A stretch of DNA of 64,000 nucleotides from positions 59,453 to 123,452 of the forward strand of contig NZ_JASCXN010000026.1 in assembly GCF_030010625.1 (NCBI RefSeq), given 5' to 3'. The stretch is from Streptomyces sp. CC208A. Lineage in GTDB: Bacteria; Actinomycetota; Actinomycetes; Streptomycetales; Streptomycetaceae. Both the position numbers and the translations under genes were made by a program. The notes under the pieces were generated by a model. The model saw only the letters and a list, made by a program, of their open reading frames with translations. It made no database searches and was not told the DNA's origin. Every line of letters begins with the position of its first letter. The stretch's first letter is position 1. This document shows positions 1-8,706 of the stretch, piece after piece.

Positions 1-575
1 AGCGAGTTCCAGAACTGGCCGTTCTGGACGAAGAGTTGCGCGCCGACTCCCAGCCCGAAGGCCACCTGCCCCTGCCGTGGTCCACCCACCTCCAACGTGT
101 GAACGGCGTACTGGGCCAGCCCGTGGGTCCTTTGGCCCCTCGCGTCGTGGTGCCACCGCCACAAGGCAAGGCCTTCCGGGCTCGCCGGTATGACGCCCTC
201 GCACGGGCTGCCCGGATTCACGACGAGGTACGGCGGCTTGGTGGGTCCCCACCTCTCTGCGAGCCACCCCAGGTCGCAGGTGTCGAAAACCGGATCCGGA
301 ACGGGTGCGGGCAGCATTCCGGCGGTGTAGACGGCCAGGCAGTCCGAACGTGTCCCGGGATTCCACGTGGGGTGCCAGTAGAACGTGTCGGGTTCGGCGT
401 CCGACAAGGTGCGGGACTGCACCACGTACAGGTCAGCCTGCGCCACCAGGTCGTAGTAGGCGGGCCAGTCGCCGCGCACGCGCGCCTCGTACAGCCCGCG
501 TTCGATGGCGCTGGGCGCCTGCCAGCCCTGCAGCGCGGGCTGCTGTCCCGGTCCAAGACTAGCTGTAGCGTCCAT
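1..575 (-). CDS. Uncharacterised SseB-like protein, 3' end cut by window edge
   Basis: An open frame runs on the minus strand from an ATG at 575 to the window edge (191 residues, no stop reached). It begins MDATASLGPG and reads as a soluble, Trp/Pro-rich protein with phrases such as YVVQSRT, FYWHPTWNPGT and YTAGMLPAP, and the sub-motif PGSPCEGVIPA. The layout (an acidic N-terminus, then short hydrophobic strands with Pro-Gly turns) recalls the SseB/type III secretion-adaptor-like fold common in Streptomyces, but I could not match it with certainty. It lies downstream of aspS on the same strand, beyond the hairpin at 697-728, so it is probably its own transcription unit. The function is unknown. 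Confidence 0.7.
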   Translation of the reverse strand, partial: MDATASLGPGQQPALQGWQAPSAIERGLYEARVRGDWPAYYDLVAQADLYVVQSRTLSDAEPDTFYWHPTWNPGTRSDCLAVYTAGMLPAPVPDPVFDTCDLGWLAERWGPTKPPYLVVNPGSPCEGVIPASPEGLALWRWHHDARGQRTHGLAQYAVHTLEVGGPRQGQVAFGLGVGAQLFVQNGQFWNS

Positions 576-696
576 GAACCAGATGCTACGAGCCAGGGCC
601 GAGCACCCGCGCCGCCGTTCTCGGTCAGGAGGCGAGGTGACCGTGTCCTCCGTCGGACCGCCCGCGCTGCCGGGGCCGTACCCCACCCACGGACGG

Positions 697-728
697 GGGC
701 CCGGAACCGTGCGTACGGTTCCGGGCCC
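697..728 (-). terminator. Hairpin terminator downstream of aspS
   Basis: A perfect 14-bp stem (697-710 pairs with 715-728) with a GCGT loop lies just after the aspS stop codon. There is no long U-tract on the minus-strand side, as is usual for Streptomyces terminators. Confidence 0.7.
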
Positions 729-749
729 TCGTTCACGCGTCCGTCAGGG

Positions 750-2573
750 TCAGCGCGCCGCGTCCGGGTGCACCGACTCCGTGATCGGGCGGTCTTCCGG
801 CTTCGCGGCCGGCTTCTCGACCGGCTTGCGGAGCTGGATGTTCAGTTCGCGGAGGCGGGACTCCTCCAGCTCGGTGGGGGCGCCCATCATGAGGTCCTGG
901 GCGTTGCCGTTGAGCGGGAAGGCGATGGTCTCGCGGATGTTGGGCTCGTCGGCGAGGAGCATGACGATGCGGTCGACGCCGGGGGCGATGCCGCCGTGCG
1001 GCGGGGCGCCGTACTGGAAGGCGCGGAGCATGCCGGCGAACTCGGTCTCGACGGTCTCGCGGCTGTAGCCGGCGATCTCGAAGGCCTTGAACATGATCTC
1101 GGGCTCGTGGTTCCGGATGGCGCCGGAGGAGAGCTCGATGCCGTTGCAGACGATGTCGTACTGCCAGCCGAGGACGTCCAGCGGGTCCTGGGTCTCCAGG
1201 GCTTCGAGGCCGCCCTGCGGCATGGAGAAGGGGTTGTGCGAGAAGTCGATCTTGCCGGTCTCCTCGTCCTTCTCGTACATCGGGAAGTCGACGATCCACG
1301 CGAAGCGGAAGACGTTCTCCTCGAAGCGGCCGGCGCGCTTGGCGGCCTCGACGCGGACCGGGCCCATGATCTTGGAGACCTCGTCGAACTCGCCGGCGCC
1401 GAAGAAGACGGCGTGGCCGGGCTTGAGGCCCAGGCGCTCGGTGAGGACCTCGACGTTCTCCTCGGTGAGGAACTTGGCGATGGGGCCGGTGAGGGCGCCC
1501 GCCTCGCCGACGCGGATCCAGGCCAGGCCCTTGGCGCCGAGCGAGACCGCGTAGTCGCCGAGGGAGTCGAAGAACTTGCGGGGCTGGTCGCCGGTGTCCG
1601 GGACGGCGAGCGCGCGGACGTGCTTGCCGGCGAAGGCCTTGAACTCGGAGTTCTCGAAGACGTCGGTGAGGTCGACGAGCTCCAGGTCGGTACGGAGGTC
1701 CGGCTTGTCGTTGCCGTACTTCAGCATCGACTCGCGGAAGGGGATCCGCGGGAAGGGGGAGGTGACGTGGCGGCCGCCGCCGAACTCCTCGAAGAGCTCC
1801 GTCATGAGCTTCTCGATCGGCTGGAAGACGTCCTCCTGCTCGACGAAGCTCATCTCGACGTCGAGCTGGTAGAACTCGCCGGGCGAGCGGTCGGCGCGGG
1901 CGTCCTCGTCGCGGAAGCAGGGCGCGATCTGGAAGTAGCGGTCGAAGCCCGAGATCATGAACAGCTGCTTGAACTGCTGCGGGGCCTGCGGGAGCGCGTA
2001 GAACTTGCCCGGGTTGAGGCGGGAGGGGACGACGAAGTCACGGGCGCCCTCGGGAGAGGTCGCGGTGAGGATCGGGGTCGCCATCTCGTTGAAGCCGAGG
2101 GCCGTCATCTTGGAGCGGATGGCGGCGATGACGGCGGAGCGCAGCATGATGTTGCGGTGCATGCGCTCGCGGCGCAGGTCGAGGAAGCGGTACTCCAGGC
2201 GCCGCTCCTCGTTGACGCCGTCGTCGGCGTTGATGGTGAAGGGGATCTGCTTGGCGGCGCCGAGGACCTCGACCTCGCCGACCTCGACCTCGACCTCGCC
2301 GGTGGGCAGCTCGGGGTTGACGTTCTCCGCGCCGCGCGAGACGACCTTGCCGTCGACGCGGACGACGGACTCCTTCGTCAGCTTGTCGAGGGCCTCGTAG
2401 GCGGGGGTGCCGGGGCGGGCGACGAGCTGCGTGATGCCGTAGTGGTCGCGCAGATCGATGAAGAGGATGCCGCCCAGGTCGCGCCGATTGTGCAGCCAGC
2501 CGCTCAGCCGGACGTCGGTGCCGACGTCAGAGGCGCGGAGCTCGCCGCAGGTGTGGGACCTGTACCGATGCAT
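750..2573 (-). CDS. aspS: Aspartate--tRNA ligase
   Basis: This 607-residue class II aminoacyl-tRNA synthetase charges tRNA with aspartate in the cytoplasm. The N-terminal OB-fold anticodon-binding domain is visible near residues 20-50 (SGWLHNRRDLGG, FIDLRDHYG). The catalytic core follows, with motif 2 FRDEDARADRSPGEF near residue 220 and motif 3 PGVDRIVMLL near the C-terminus; the insertion between them fits the bacterial GAD-containing form. Length is normal for bacterial AspRS. No asnS is visible here. In actinobacteria this enzyme is often non-discriminating and works with GatCAB to make Asn-tRNA, but that is family knowledge and not shown by this window. It is divergent from the SpoIIE-type phosphatase gene. 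Confidence 0.97.
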   Translation of the reverse strand: MHRYRSHTCGELRASDVGTDVRLSGWLHNRRDLGGILFIDLRDHYGITQLVARPGTPAYEALDKLTKESVVRVDGKVVSRGAENVNPELPTGEVEVEVGEVEVLGAAKQIPFTINADDGVNEERRLEYRFLDLRRERMHRNIMLRSAVIAAIRSKMTALGFNEMATPILTATSPEGARDFVVPSRLNPGKFYALPQAPQQFKQLFMISGFDRYFQIAPCFRDEDARADRSPGEFYQLDVEMSFVEQEDVFQPIEKLMTELFEEFGGGRHVTSPFPRIPFRESMLKYGNDKPDLRTDLELVDLTDVFENSEFKAFAGKHVRALAVPDTGDQPRKFFDSLGDYAVSLGAKGLAWIRVGEAGALTGPIAKFLTEENVEVLTERLGLKPGHAVFFGAGEFDEVSKIMGPVRVEAAKRAGRFEENVFRFAWIVDFPMYEKDEETGKIDFSHNPFSMPQGGLEALETQDPLDVLGWQYDIVCNGIELSSGAIRNHEPEIMFKAFEIAGYSRETVETEFAGMLRAFQYGAPPHGGIAPGVDRIVMLLADEPNIRETIAFPLNGNAQDLMMGAPTELEESRLRELNIQLRKPVEKPAAKPEDRPITESVHPDAAR

Positions 2574-2717
2574 CGTCGTTCATCCAGTCTTCGGGATCGA
2601 GAGGGAAGTCTCGGCCCGGACAGTGCCAGGGCCGCCCCCAGCCTACCGGCCACCCAAAGATCGCGATTCGAATACTCTCGGTGGCGACCCCGAGTCCGAT
2701 ATTCATAAAGTAGGGCA
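2574..2717. promoter_or_regulatory. Divergent promoter region, aspS / PP2C regulator
   Basis: The 144-bp gap holds both promoters. Its right half (about 2664-2712) is clearly more AT-rich than the surroundings and includes TATTCATAAAG just before the ATG at 2718. I could not fix convincing -35/-10 pairs. No T-box or other leader structure was recognised for aspS. Confidence 0.4.
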
Positions 2718-4853
2718 ATGCGCACCGAGGACGTCCTGGCCGCGATCGCCACCGGCCTGTGGCGCTGGGACAACGCCTCCGGGATCGTCTCGCTCGACGC
2801 CGAGGCCGCCCGGCTGCTCGGGCTGCCCGCCGAGCCGGTGCGGCTCACCGAGGCGGCGGTGCGGTCCCGTTTCCATCCGGTGGACTGGAACGAGATCGAC
2901 GGCGTGATCAGCCTGGCGGTGGCCGAGGGGACGCTCGCCGAGTCCCGGCTGCGGGTCATGGACGGGCAGGGCCGGGTGCTCCGTACGGTACGGAGCCGGT
3001 CCAAGCCCCTGATCGAGGGAAACGACTACCGGCTGGTCGGCACGCTCCAGGAGGTGGCGGGCCCGCAGCCGGGGACGGCCGGGCCGCACACGCCGATCAC
3101 GGGCGACTGGCGGCGCTCGCGCGAGGCGTTCCTGCTCGACGCGGGGCGGGCCCTCGCGGAGGCGCGGTCGACGGCGGAGGTGCTGCGGGTGGCGGCCTCG
3201 CTGTCGATGCCGGGGTTCTCGCCGGACGGGCTCGCCGTCTTCGGGATGTCGGGCGACCGGCTCACGGTGATCGGGCACCACGGGCAGCGGGACGGCGACG
3301 AGGGCCCCTTCACCTCGATGTCGCTGGCGACGGACTACCCGGCGGCGGAGGTGGTGCGGACCGGGCGGGCGGTCTACCTGCCGTCCCCGGAGGAGTACCG
3401 GCGCCGCTTCCCGACGACGTGGCCGCTGGCGGAGCGCTTCGAGCGGCAGTCGTGGGCGTTCGTGCCGCTGGTGGTGGCGGGGCGGACGATGGGCGCCTGG
3501 ATGGCGGCCTTCAAGCACCCGGTGGCGTTCACGCCGGACGAGCGGTCGGTGCTGACGACGGTGGCGCGGATGCTGGCGCAGGCGCTGGCCCGGGCCGGGG
3601 TGGCGGAGTCCGAGCGGGAGCTGTCGCTGGGGCTCCAGCGGACGATGATGCCGGTGCTCGGGCCGGGAATCCCGGGGATCCGGGTGGCCGCGCGGTACGT
3701 GCCGACCGGCGGCGGGCTCCAGGTCGGCGGCGACTGGTACGACATGATCCGGCTGCCCGGCGGGACGGGCGGCGGCACGACCGGCACCCCCGGCCGGATC
3801 GCGCTGGTCATCGGCGACGTCCAGGGGCACGACGTGCGGGCGGCGGCGCTGATGGGGCAGCTGCGGATCGCGCTGCGGGCGTACGCCTCCGAGGGGCACC
3901 GGCCGGACGCGGTGCTCTCGCGGGCCTCGCGGTTCCTGTACGGGGTGAACGACGGGTACGAGGGCGAGGAGGGGGCCGCGCCGGGCGGCGGGCCCCGCTT
4001 CGCGACCTGCCTGTACCTGGAGGTGGACCTGGCGACGGGGACGGTGGACATCGCCCGCGCGGGCCACCCGGACCCGGCGGTCCGCATGATCGACGGAACG
4101 GTTCTGCTGAGGCCGACGGCCGGCGGCCTGCCGCTCGGCATCGACCCCGACACCGACTACCCGACCACCCGGCTCACCCTGGACCCCGGCGAGACCCTGA
4201 TGATCTGCACCGACGGCCTCCTGGAGACCGGCGGGCACGACCTCGACAGCGGCTGGGAGCGGGTCAGACAGCTCCTGGAGCAGCACCGGGGCGACGACCT
4301 GGAGGAGCTGGCCGACACCCTCGTGGAGGCCGTCCACGGCCCCGGCTCCCACCACAACACCGGCCCGCTCGCCGACCGCCGCGAGGACGACATCGCCGTC
4401 CTGCTGCTCTCCCGTCTGCCGGCGACGACGGTACGGGAGACCCCGCGCCGCACCCTGATGACGATCGCCCAGGCGGAGCCGGAGCGGATCGCGGAGGCCC
4501 GCGAGCAGGTCCGGCAGCTGCTGCACGACTGGACCGACGGCGACCAGCTCGACGCGGCCGTCCTGATGGTCTCCGAGATGGTCACCAACGTCCTCGTCCA
4601 CACGGACGGCGACGCCCTGCTGACCGCCGAGGTCGCCTGCGGCGAGAAGGCCCGCCGGCTGCGCGTCGAGGTCTCCGACACCAGCGACGAGCTGCCGCAC
4701 AGGCGCCACCCCGGCGAGATGGCCTCCAGCGGCCGCGGCCTGGTCCTGATGGAGATGCTGGCGGAGGCGTGGGGCGTGGAGCCGCGCGGCGAGGGCAAGA
4801 CGATCTGGTTCGAGCTGACGGAGCCCACGGGGCCGGAGGGGTGCTGCGGGTAG
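2718..4853 (+). CDS. PAS-GAF-SpoIIE phosphatase with C-terminal HATPase domain
   Basis: This 711-residue multidomain signalling protein has a PAS-like sensor (about 1-115), a GAF-like domain (about 135-300), and a PP2C/SpoIIE serine phosphatase (about 310-560). The phosphatase shows metal-ligand motifs GGDWYD and IGDVQGHD, and a later ICTDGLLETG. At the C-terminus (about 575-705) lies an anti-sigma-factor-type HATPase (EMVTNVLVHT, then SGRGLVLMEM). Such proteins typically act in partner-switching: the phosphatase dephosphorylates anti-anti-sigma factors while the RsbW-like kinase domain phosphorylates them or binds a sigma factor. No transmembrane segment is apparent, so it is probably cytoplasmic. 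No sigma or STAS partner gene is adjacent, so the target is unknown. The ATG at 2718 is the first start after the divergent promoter. Confidence 0.9.
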   Translation: MRTEDVLAAIATGLWRWDNASGIVSLDAEAARLLGLPAEPVRLTEAAVRSRFHPVDWNEIDGVISLAVAEGTLAESRLRVMDGQGRVLRTVRSRSKPLIEGNDYRLVGTLQEVAGPQPGTAGPHTPITGDWRRSREAFLLDAGRALAEARSTAEVLRVAASLSMPGFSPDGLAVFGMSGDRLTVIGHHGQRDGDEGPFTSMSLATDYPAAEVVRTGRAVYLPSPEEYRRRFPTTWPLAERFERQSWAFVPLVVAGRTMGAWMAAFKHPVAFTPDERSVLTTVARMLAQALARAGVAESERELSLGLQRTMMPVLGPGIPGIRVAARYVPTGGGLQVGGDWYDMIRLPGGTGGGTTGTPGRIALVIGDVQGHDVRAAALMGQLRIALRAYASEGHRPDAVLSRASRFLYGVNDGYEGEEGAAPGGGPRFATCLYLEVDLATGTVDIARAGHPDPAVRMIDGTVLLRPTAGGLPLGIDPDTDYPTTRLTLDPGETLMICTDGLLETGGHDLDSGWERVRQLLEQHRGDDLEELADTLVEAVHGPGSHHNTGPLADRREDDIAVLLLSRLPATTVRETPRRTLMTIAQAEPERIAEAREQVRQLLHDWTDGDQLDAAVLMVSEMVTNVLVHTDGDALLTAEVACGEKARRLRVEVSDTSDELPHRRHPGEMASSGRGLVLMEMLAEAWGVEPRGEGKTIWFELTEPTGPEGCCG

Positions 4854-4879
4854 GGACGCGCCTTGCGGAGCTCGTACGG

Positions 4880-4982
4880 CCTCCGGGGCCGCGCTCGTAC
4901 GGAGGTGATACTTGCCCCTCCGGAGCCGCGTCCGCACGGAGGTGGTACGGCCTCCGGAGCCGCGTCCACACGGAGGACGTAC
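4880..4982. repeat. Three tandem ~32-bp hairpin-forming repeats
   Basis: Three imperfect copies lie at about 4880-4911, 4917-4948 and 4951-4982. Each starts CCTCCGG and ends CGGAGG followed by a TAC, so each can fold into a small hairpin. The rest of the gap (to 5110) is rich in the short word GTACGGCTCC. The array fills the space between the phosphatase stop and the next gene; it could act in termination, but nothing else is visible. Confidence 0.65.
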
Positions 4983-5124
4983 GGCTCCCCGCCCCGTCCG
5001 TACGGCTCCCGCCGACTCCGTACCGCTCCCGTACGCGCGCGCGTGCGTCCTCCGCCGCGCGGTCCCGCCGCCCGCGGCGGAGACTGGTGTCGTACGGCCG
5101 CCGGGGGGGACCACGGAGCTCGCC

Positions 5125-5937
5125 ATGGACACCCACAAGGTCGGCGGTGACACCACCGTCCTGGCCGACAGCCTGGACATACCAGGAATCGGACATGTCC
5201 CCGTCAACGCGTACGTCCTGACAGCCGCCGAGCCCGTCGTCGTCGACACCGGCCTGTCGGTCGAGGACCGGGACTTCGTCGCCACGCTCGCCGGGGTGAT
5301 CGACCCGGCGGACGTGCGCTGGATCTGGCTCACCCACCCGGACCGGGACCACACGGGCGGGATCTTCGCCCTCCTGGAAGCCGCCCCACGCGCGCGCGTG
5401 GTGACCACTTTCCTCGGCTTCGGCATCATGTCCACCGAGCGGCCGCTGCCGATGGACCGGGTGTACTTCCTCAATCCGGGGCAGTCCCTGGACGTCGGGG
5501 ACCGCGCGCTGCACGCCTTCCGGCCGCCGCTCTTCGACAACCCGGCGACCGTCGGCTTCTACGACGACCGGACCCGGATCTGCTTCAGCTCGGACTGCTT
5601 CGGCGGCCCGATGCCGACCGCCGAACTCGCCGAGAGCGGGCACGCCAACGACCTGAAGCCCGAGGAGCTGCGGGGAGCGCAGCTGCTGTGGGCGACGATC
5701 GACAGCCCGTGGGTGCACGTGGTGGATCCGGAGAAGTACCGGGCGACCCTGGCGCCGCTGCGGGAGCTCGCCCCGGAGATCGTGCTGTGCACCCATCTGC
5801 CGCCGGCCGTGCGGATGTCCGACCGGATGCTGGGGACGCTGGCGATGGCGCCGGACTCCGACCCGTTCGTGGGCCCCGACCAGGCGGCTCTGGAGGCCAT
5901 GCTGAGGTCCTTCGAACCGGGCGGCGCGCCGGTCTAG
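5125..5937 (+). CDS. Metallo-beta-lactamase-fold (flavodiiron-like) protein
   Basis: This 270-residue protein has the metal motif HPDRDH at residues 71-76 (H-x-D-x-D-H). Further likely ligands are H130, D157 (FSSDCFGG) and a late CTHLPP histidine. Replacement of the usual HxHxDH second histidine by an acid resembles the di-iron ODP branch (flavodiiron/rubredoxin:oxygen oxidoreductase-type domains) rather than zinc lactamases. There is no flavodoxin or rubredoxin domain, so a redox role is inferred only. The ATG at 5125 is preferred because GGAG lies 6 nt upstream; the frame is open further upstream, but only through the repeat array. Its stop overlaps the stop of the convergent transporter gene by 4 nt. 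Confidence 0.85.
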   Translation: MDTHKVGGDTTVLADSLDIPGIGHVPVNAYVLTAAEPVVVDTGLSVEDRDFVATLAGVIDPADVRWIWLTHPDRDHTGGIFALLEAAPRARVVTTFLGFGIMSTERPLPMDRVYFLNPGQSLDVGDRALHAFRPPLFDNPATVGFYDDRTRICFSSDCFGGPMPTAELAESGHANDLKPEELRGAQLLWATIDSPWVHVVDPEKYRATLAPLRELAPEIVLCTHLPPAVRMSDRMLGTLAMAPDSDPFVGPDQAALEAMLRSFEPGGAPV

Positions 5938-7016
5938 GCCGTCTCCTCCGGCGCCGCGCCGGAGCCGTACCGGGCCCGGAGTTCGCCGAGGATGCCGGTG
6001 GCGGCGGCGGTGAGGGGGACGGCGAGGAGCATGCCGAGGATGCCGGCGACGGAGGCGCCGGCGGTGAGGGCGAGCAGGACGGCGGCCGGGTGCATCTGGA
6101 CGGTGCGGCTCTGGACCATCGGCTGGAGGACGTTGCCCTCGATGGCCTGGACGGCGAGGACCACGCCGAAGGTCCACAGGGCGATGACGAAGCCCCGGTC
6201 GGCGAGGGCGACGAGGACGGCGACCGCGCCGGAGAGGAAGGCGCCGAGGTACGGGATGTAGGCGGTGACGAAGACGAGCGCGGCGAGCCCGACCGCCCCG
6301 GGCACCCGGAGGACGAGCAGGCCGATGCCGATGAGGACGGCGTCGACGAAGGCGACGAGGGTGGTGCCGCGCATGAAGCCCTCGACGGCCTCGAAGGCGC
6401 GGCGGGCCATGGCCTCGGCGGTGTCGCCGGTGCCGGCGGGGACGAGGGAGCGCAGGGAGCCGACGGCCCGGTCGGAGTCGCGGAGGAAGAAGAAGATCAG
6501 GAGGAGGGCGAGGACGGCGGTGGCGAGCATCTGCCCGACCACGCTGAGCCCGGAGATCACCCCGGAGGCGGCGGTCCCGCCGAACTTCTCCAGGAGCCGC
6601 CTGGCGTTCTTCGCCAGGTCCTCCAGCGAGGTCCCGGCGGCGCCGAAGTGCTCGGCGATGTCGACGGCGGCCCGCCGCAGCGAGGCGACGATCTGGTCGC
6701 CGGTCTCGATGAGCGCGGCGACGACGATGTACGTGGCGCCGCCGACGACCACGAGGACGGCGGCGACCGTGATCGCCGCCGCGAGCGACTTCCGCACCTT
6801 CACCCGCAGCAGCCGCCGGTAGAGCGGCCTGAGCAGCGCCGTCCCCAGGATGGCGAGCAGCACGGGCGTCACGGCCGTCTTGAAGACCACGCACAGCCAG
6901 ACGAACACGGCGGCGACCCCCGCGACGAGCAGCACCACGACGCACCAGGCCCCGAGCCTGCGGGCGGGCTCGGGAAGCAGGGGCTCGGGAGGGAGCGGCG
7001 CTCGGCTCGTCTGCAC
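5934..7016 (-). CDS. AI-2E family (PerM/YdiK-type) transporter
   Basis: This 360-residue polytopic membrane protein opens with paired hydrophobic segments near residues 25-70 (WCVVVLLVAGVAAVFVWLCV, then a helix starting TPVLLAILGTALL). A long amphipathic extracytoplasmic stretch covers about 95-180, and a cluster of hydrophobic helices covers about 180-345. The family signature YIPYLGAFLSGAVAV and the following GNVLQPMVQSRTVQMHP are clear. Members export small molecules or ions (some are Na+/H+ antiporters); the substrate here cannot be read from sequence. The GTG start at 7016 precedes MQTSRAP. It is convergent with the MBL gene, with a 4-nt overlap. Confidence 0.92.
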   Translation of the reverse strand: MQTSRAPLPPEPLLPEPARRLGAWCVVVLLVAGVAAVFVWLCVVFKTAVTPVLLAILGTALLRPLYRRLLRVKVRKSLAAAITVAAVLVVVGGATYIVVAALIETGDQIVASLRRAAVDIAEHFGAAGTSLEDLAKNARRLLEKFGGTAASGVISGLSVVGQMLATAVLALLLIFFFLRDSDRAVGSLRSLVPAGTGDTAEAMARRAFEAVEGFMRGTTLVAFVDAVLIGIGLLVLRVPGAVGLAALVFVTAYIPYLGAFLSGAVAVLVALADRGFVIALWTFGVVLAVQAIEGNVLQPMVQSRTVQMHPAAVLLALTAGASVAGILGMLLAVPLTAAATGILGELRARYGSGAAPEETA

Positions 7017-7202
7017 CCGTCCACCGGACCACGCCCGCCGGCGTGTCGTCGCGCGCTGACGGGCCGCTCGGGTGATGTCCCGTCAGTGGCACCCCATGGT
7101 GGCAATACGAGGAAGCCCGACTCTGAGGGGGTTGGGCGCCCAGGGCCACGGCACGGGGACAGGAGCGGGAGCGGCGCCCTGATCCCCGTACCGGCACGTC
7201 GT

Positions 7203-7835
7203 CTACTCGCCCATGCATGCACGGCATGGAGGCAGCTCCTGTCTGAGGTGGGTCTTCGGTCGTTCCTCGCAGATGCTGCTACGCCGCTTCCGGCGCCCTG
7301 CCGACACATCCTGGAGAGCAGCCCATTCCCGGACCTGTACGAGATGGGCCTCCTGAAGGCCGACGTACGGGTCCGGCTGGACGAGCAGTGTGGGGTGGCC
7401 GTGTGCGATCCGCTCGGCGGCCCAGGCGTGGTCGAGGTCGGTGAAGTCGTCGTCGACCCAGGCGACTGCCGACCCGTCGAGCCACGGTTCGACGTGATCC
7501 CGCTTCCAGAGATAGCCGTTGGGGTGACTGGTGGTGGTCTGGAGGCGCGGGAGATCAAGGTGCGGGAACTCCGGTAGTCCAAGGAGTGGCCCGACGAGGG
7601 TGGTGGCGTCCTTACGCCAGCTGGTGCACCACACCGGGCTGACGAGCCCGTCGGCCAGGAAGCCAGTGAGCAGCGGGCCGTGGGCAGGGTCGAGCCAGAT
7701 GGGCACCGGGTTGTCCGGGTCTCGGCCCGTGGGCAGGACGGTATGGCGGACGTGTGCGGGCGGTGTCCTGCCGTCGGCTGCCGGGAACGGTATGAGGACG
7801 CCGTCGATGTCCAGGAAGAGGTAGGGCAGGGGCAT
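7203..7835 (-). CDS. HAD-fold protein (Swiss-Army-Knife RNA-repair-type HAD)
   Basis: This 210-residue protein has the HAD nucleophile motif FLDIDGVLIPF at residues 6-16. It also has WCTSWR (motif II region), a lysine in YLWKRDH, and the acidic motif VDDDFTDLDHAWA. The pattern matches HAD_SAK-like domains often seen in actinobacteria; the function is inferred as a nucleotide or RNA-linked phosphatase. A perfect GGAGG lies 6 nt before the ATG at 7835, so this start is favoured over the TTG one codon earlier. The last ~36 residues are basic and look unlike the core, perhaps read-through into foreign sequence. It follows the methyltransferase remnant on the same strand, and such a methyltransferase-HAD pair may have been the original operon. 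Confidence 0.8.
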   Translation of the reverse strand: MPLPYLFLDIDGVLIPFPAADGRTPPAHVRHTVLPTGRDPDNPVPIWLDPAHGPLLTGFLADGLVSPVWCTSWRKDATTLVGPLLGLPEFPHLDLPRLQTTTSHPNGYLWKRDHVEPWLDGSAVAWVDDDFTDLDHAWAAERIAHGHPTLLVQPDPYVGLQEAHLVQVREWAALQDVSAGRRKRRSSICEERPKTHLRQELPPCRACMGE

Positions 7836-7838
7836 CAA

Positions 7839-8214
7839 TACCTCCGTCGATGGGCCAGCGTCTGCGGGCGGTGATCAGGAGGGTGGTGGGCCACGGGTCG
7901 AGTCGCGGGTGCCGTAGCTCGATGGCGTAGGTGATCCGCAGACCGGCCCGAGAGAGGTGGGCAGCCCAGCGGCGGGTATCGAACTCCCAGCGGCAGATGG
8001 GCAGTCGGGCGCGGTCGGGCATGGTGACGTAGTCTTCGCGCGGACGGTCGTCCGTTGAAGGATGTCTTCCGGCCCGTGCCGGGCGGGGTACGGAGAAGGC
8101 CAGTACACCGCCGGGCTTCAGGCGCCGCGAGAGCGCGGTGAGCAGGAGTTCCGGGGCGACCAGGCAGACAGCGCCAAAGACCGAGTAGATCGCGTCGAAG
8201 GTCCGGGCTTTGCC
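7839..8214 (-). pseudogene. 3' half of a class I SAM methyltransferase
   Basis: Read on the minus strand from a TAG at 8215-8217, the frame gives FDAIYSVFGAVC, then LSRRLKPGGVLAFS, then PWPTTLLITARRR. These are typical methyltransferase post-motif-I strands and C-terminal strands. The N-terminal SAM-binding Gly-rich motif is absent: upstream of about 8214 the sequence switches abruptly into pirin 3'-end sequence. The frame runs on past the expected end into the HAD gene, so a small indel near the 3' end is also likely. The remnant sits just upstream of the HAD gene and was probably once co-transcribed with it. Confidence 0.7.
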
Positions 8215-8218
8215 CTAT

Positions 8219-8454
8219 TCCGTGGACGGCCGGGATGGTGCCGAGGCGGCCCGCCTGGAAGTCCTCGAAGGCCTGGCGGAGTTCGGCCTGGGTGTTCATG
8301 ACGAAGGGGCCGTAGTGGGCCATGGGCTCGCGGATCGGACGGCCGCCGAGGAGGACGACCTCCAGGTCCGGGGTGTGCGCGTCCTGCTTCTCGTCCGCGC
8401 GGACGGTGAGCGAGGAGCCGGTGCCGAAGACGGCGGCCCGGCCGAGGTGGTTCC
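8219..8454 (-). pseudogene. Duplicated 3' fragment of the pirin gene
   Basis: About 235 bp are nearly identical to 9688-9924, the last part of the intact pirin gene, in the same orientation. The differences I counted (around ten) are mostly synonymous and cluster at the two ends, so the fragment still reads FGTGSSLTVRADEKQD, then GGRPIREPMAHYGPF, then TIPAVHG. It lacks the cupin core and the final residues of pirin. At its 3' side it runs into the methyltransferase remnant, and at its 5' side into an unrelated plus-strand fragment at about 8455. With synonymous divergence, it is more likely an old copy, or a copy from another allele, than a fresh tandem duplication. Confidence 0.85.
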
Positions 8455-8460
8455 GGCGGG

Positions 8461-8706
8461 GTGCACAACGGTGATTTCGTGGCCGCGATGGCCGCCGGCG
8501 GCGCCTTCCGCGAGATCGTGAACGTTGGCGCGCGGACGCGGACCGCATACGACGACGTCTACGGATCCGGCTGTCCGGGCACCATCGTCCGAGTAGTCGA
8601 CCCGGCCGGCCTGTCGGAGGTCCTGCCCGACCCCGCACACCGTGCGACGGCCGAGATCGCGATGCGCTGTGTCCATGAACTCGTCAAGGAGCGAAAGACT
8701 CGATGA
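8461..8706 (+). pseudogene. 3' fragment of an unrecognised gene
   Basis: This 81-codon open frame (GTG at 8461) reads HNGDFVAAMAAGGAF, then EIVNVGARTRTAYDDVYG, then PGTIVRVVDPAGLSEVLPD, and ends HELVKERKTR. It looks like the well-conserved C-terminus of an enzyme, but I do not recognise the family. The frame remains open only into the pirin fragment, whose junction is at about 8455, so the 5' part is missing. Its TGA overlaps the ATG of the acetyltransferase gene by 4 nt (ATGA). That is normal translational coupling and suggests the two genes were once an operon, with the acetyltransferase as second cistron. Confidence 0.55.

Noticed and set aside
36..2708. Plus-strand 890-aa open frame antisense to aspS
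   Set aside because: It is a shadow frame, rich in Ala, Glu and Leu, opposite an unmistakable AspRS; no start signal or family match.
2703..5540. Minus-strand 945-aa open frame antisense to the PP2C regulator
   Set aside because: Low-complexity Arg/Pro/Gly translation typical of antisense frames in high-GC DNA; the plus strand encodes recognisable domains.
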